15,610 nucleotides of DNA. It comes from M3007 sp038327555 (GTDB taxonomy: Bacteria; Bacteroidota; Bacteroidia; Chitinophagales; Saprospiraceae). The stretch lies in assembly GCA_038327555.1 (NCBI GenBank), contig JBBQLD010000057.1, forward strand, positions 1-15,610, given 5' to 3'. The position numbers and the translations under genes are program-made. This document shows, piece after piece, positions 13,495 to 15,610 of the stretch (its first letter is position 1; each line of letters opens with the position of its first letter). The notes beneath the pieces are model-generated. The model saw nothing but the letters and a program-made list of their open reading frames with translations. It ran no database searches and was not told where the DNA came from.

Positions 13495-15576
13495 TTATTT
13501 GGTCAACACGATTTGCTCGGCCATTTTAGCTACCATGGTCGAGTAGAATTGTTGCAAATCTGCAAATTGCTCAACGGGGATAAAGGGCGTCTTAATGTTT
13601 ATTTTAACGACAATCTTGACGAGTTCTGGTTTACTCTTATCCACAATATAATCAAAGGTGAGGGCATTTTCTGCCATAGTCAATTTAGTCGATTTGGGTG
13701 CTTCCTCTACCTTGTATCCAGGTGGAATATTGAACGAAAAAACGTAACTCATATTCGAAGGCGAACCAAAATCGATCCCAAATTTTCGCTCAGGGTTCTT
13801 AAATGGAGTCTCCTTTAGGCCTAGTTTTAGCATGGGGTTTAGATAAATTTTGTTCCCTGCTATGCTCGTAAAGGATGGTGAAAGGAGTTCAAAAGAGCCT
13901 TTCAAAGTAGGCGTGTTCCAATCCAAATCTTCTTCAACTTTCAAATTGGACATAAGCCCTCCATCAACAAGATTTTTATAATGTTCCGTTACATAAGTCT
14001 GGATATCCTTGCTTTGGATCAGTTTTCTTGCCGAGACAGCGCTATGACCTGTTTCAGAAAAAGTGGCTTTACCCGTAACATTACCATCCGCATCTATTGA
14101 AAATTCAGCCATTAAGGCAGATCGATCTGCGATTTTGTTTTGGAGCGGAATCCATTTAATGCCTTCTTTTTCGTTCAGAAGCAAGCCTTTATCATTTACT
14201 GCTGCTTCTGGCAATAACCCTAAAGGATTAGGCCATCCAGAAGCATCAATCAAGGTGATGGTACTATCTTCAAGTACAACGGCTGAAATCACCCGGTTAA
14301 ACTCTTGGGCTGATATTCGAAAAGAAAGTGCTTTGCCGTGCTCTTGAGTACTAATCAACACTGGATAAGCATTTACGTTTGCACGATGCAACATGTTGAT
14401 GAAAAGCAAGTTAAGGTCAGTAGGTGTGCCTTTTCGATCCTTCGTAAGATGATCCATTGTCTGGCTTTTCCAGAAATAGTCAAAGTCACTTACCTGATAG
14501 TTTTTACCAATGTACGCGTAAATGGCAGCCGTTTTGTCAAGTGGAGTGGATTTGCCCTCAATACAAACCGCAGTTTGCGCCCCGGTAAACTTAGAAGAAC
14601 CCAAAATATCCTTATAAGTATCCTCTAAAAGATCTTTGCCCAGACGCTCCCAACTCTTATTTCTTTCTTGGAAGGTAGTATTCACTAGTTTATAGGTAGG
14701 ACCGTTAGCGACCACAGTGGTATTGTAAACTGCCTTTACATCAAAACTTATTTTTGAAAGATAGTCCCTTACAGATGCAACGAAGGGTTCAGGCTTCAAC
14801 GCGGGTACGTTTTCTTGTATAAAATGAAGAATATTGGTTGAATAGTCAACATTAATATTCTCAGCGGTACTGGTAGTGACTGCCGCATTAGCGGGCCCAC
14901 GTTCAATATAGCTAATATTCAAGCGCTCGTTTTTCAATTCCTCCTTGGCCAATGAATAGGGTGTCCAGCCTTGAGCCAGCTTTTTGTACTCGATGAAGGT
15001 TGGTACTGAAGCTTCAAATTCGCTCCAAAGGGTGGGCGCAACCGGATTTTGAAAAACCCATTCGTTAAGCGGCAACCCAATTCCTTCATCCAGGAGGACA
15101 TATTTGAATTCTATAACACTGCCCTCTCGAACCCCAGGAATGGCTGCCTTTTTAACGAAAAAGTTGGAGGTCAGTTTTTCTTCGAACACATTCTCGCTGG
15201 TTAATTTCGTCTCCACGATTTTGCCATCCACAAGATTGTAGCAACAAGCTTTAAATTCAATGAGTTTTTGGCCTTTATAATAAAACAGGGCTATATCAGC
15301 AAGGCTATAGGCGTCCTTACTGAAGATTTTGATTCGTTTGTGGCGTTCATATTCAAGGGTAAAACCTGTTGTGTTGTCATATCGATGTGCCACAGTTCCT
15401 TTGTCAAAAACAACCACCGCTGGGGCGAAGGGGTCTGCTGCGTAAGTGGTCATAGCCATCTCTTCGTCAGAGATTTTGCCGTACTTCATTTTAGGTGCTT
15501 TCCCGGATTGGGCAAACAATGAAAATGAAAATAGAACAAAACTGATGGTAAGTAGTGTCGGGCTGGGTCGAAACAT
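13495..15576 (-). CDS. Exported DUF3857 protein with degenerate transglutaminase-like domain
   Basis: A 693-residue exported protein, paralogous to the gene after it, starting at ATG 15576 with a signal peptide ending LFA|Q. The DUF3857 domain covers about 65-265 and ends NVPALKPEPF, the same hallmark as the neighbour. The transglutaminase fold is recognisable at about 345-450 (TPTDLNLLFINMLHRANVNAYPVLIS), but by alignment with the paralogue the catalytic Cys is Pro385 and the His is Arg428. Only the acidic residue, Asp444 (LIDAS), remains, so it is probably non-catalytic. A beta-rich C-terminal part follows. Related Bacteroidota proteins often lack the Cys as well, so the loss is probably ancient rather than a recent mutation. 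Only 34 bp of upstream sequence are visible, so its promoter cannot be assessed. Confidence 0.87.
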   Translation of the reverse strand: MFRPSPTLLTISFVLFSFSLFAQSGKAPKMKYGKISDEEMAMTTYAADPFAPAVVVFDKGTVAHRYDNTTGFTLEYERHKRIKIFSKDAYSLADIALFYYKGQKLIEFKACCYNLVDGKIVETKLTSENVFEEKLTSNFFVKKAAIPGVREGSVIEFKYVLLDEGIGLPLNEWVFQNPVAPTLWSEFEASVPTFIEYKKLAQGWTPYSLAKEELKNERLNISYIERGPANAAVTTSTAENINVDYSTNILHFIQENVPALKPEPFVASVRDYLSKISFDVKAVYNTTVVANGPTYKLVNTTFQERNKSWERLGKDLLEDTYKDILGSSKFTGAQTAVCIEGKSTPLDKTAAIYAYIGKNYQVSDFDYFWKSQTMDHLTKDRKGTPTDLNLLFINMLHRANVNAYPVLISTQEHGKALSFRISAQEFNRVISAVVLEDSTITLIDASGWPNPLGLLPEAAVNDKGLLLNEKEGIKWIPLQNKIADRSALMAEFSIDADGNVTGKATFSETGHSAVSARKLIQSKDIQTYVTEHYKNLVDGGLMSNLKVEEDLDWNTPTLKGSFELLSPSFTSIAGNKIYLNPMLKLGLKETPFKNPERKFGIDFGSPSNMSYVFSFNIPPGYKVEEAPKSTKLTMAENALTFDYIVDKSKPELVKIVVKINIKTPFIPVEQFADLQQFYSTMVAKMAEQIVLTK

Positions 15577-15610
15577 AAAGTTTAAGTTTGGAGTGTGAAG
15601 CGGGAGGTAT

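Noticed and set aside
13495..15576. Recent pseudogenisation of the upstream DUF3857 gene
   Set aside because: The frame is intact over 693 codons with conserved domains; loss of the Cys/His is common in the family and does not indicate decay.

Overview
The window reads as ordinary chromosome from a member of the Bacteroidota, possibly a Saprospiria/Haliscomenobacter-like lineage (the phylum is well supported, the class is a guess). The signs are BamA next to SurA-type foldases, DUF3857/transglutaminase-like exported proteins, a TonB-dependent receptor with an N-terminal carboxypeptidase-regulatory-like domain, signal peptides ending in 'AQ', no Shine-Dalgarno sequences, and Bacteroidota-type -7 boxes (TAnnTTTG). 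No tRNA, rRNA, CRISPR array, insertion sequence or phage gene was seen. No gene-free stretch exceeds 300 bases.

Layout. On the + strand, a secreted M1-family metallopeptidase (its 5' end lies outside the window) is followed after 40 bp by a TonB-dependent receptor. These converge on a long minus-strand run. Read in its direction of transcription (right to left), the run is: a DUF3857 protein with a degenerate transglutaminase triad; 8 bp later a DUF3857 protein with an intact triad; a 205-bp spacer with three REP-like palindromes and a stem-loop; an ECF sigma factor; a membrane protein with a duplicated N-terminal motif, one TM helix, a long linker and a C-terminal outer-membrane beta-barrel-like domain; a SurA/parvulin-related lipoprotein; a two-parvulin SurA-like chaperone; and BamA.

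How they may work together. The minus-strand genes from the sigma factor to BamA form an envelope-biogenesis neighbourhood. SurA-like foldases escort unfolded outer-membrane proteins to BamA, which inserts them. The sigma factor and the tethered barrel protein directly upstream could be a regulatory pair that senses outer-membrane protein assembly. That link is inferred from gene order only. Recognisable housekeeping-type -7 boxes in front of the foldase lipoprotein and in front of bamA suggest these genes also have their own basal promoters.

Non-coding structure is the other notable content. bamA is bracketed by two inverted-repeat elements built from degenerate 8-bp G/T-rich units (consensus KKATTTGK). 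One of them contains a textbook G-quadruplex motif. Three REP-like palindromes with a CGAAAT/ATTTCG core lie upstream of the sigma gene, and the last one supplies the stop codon of a DUF3857 gene.
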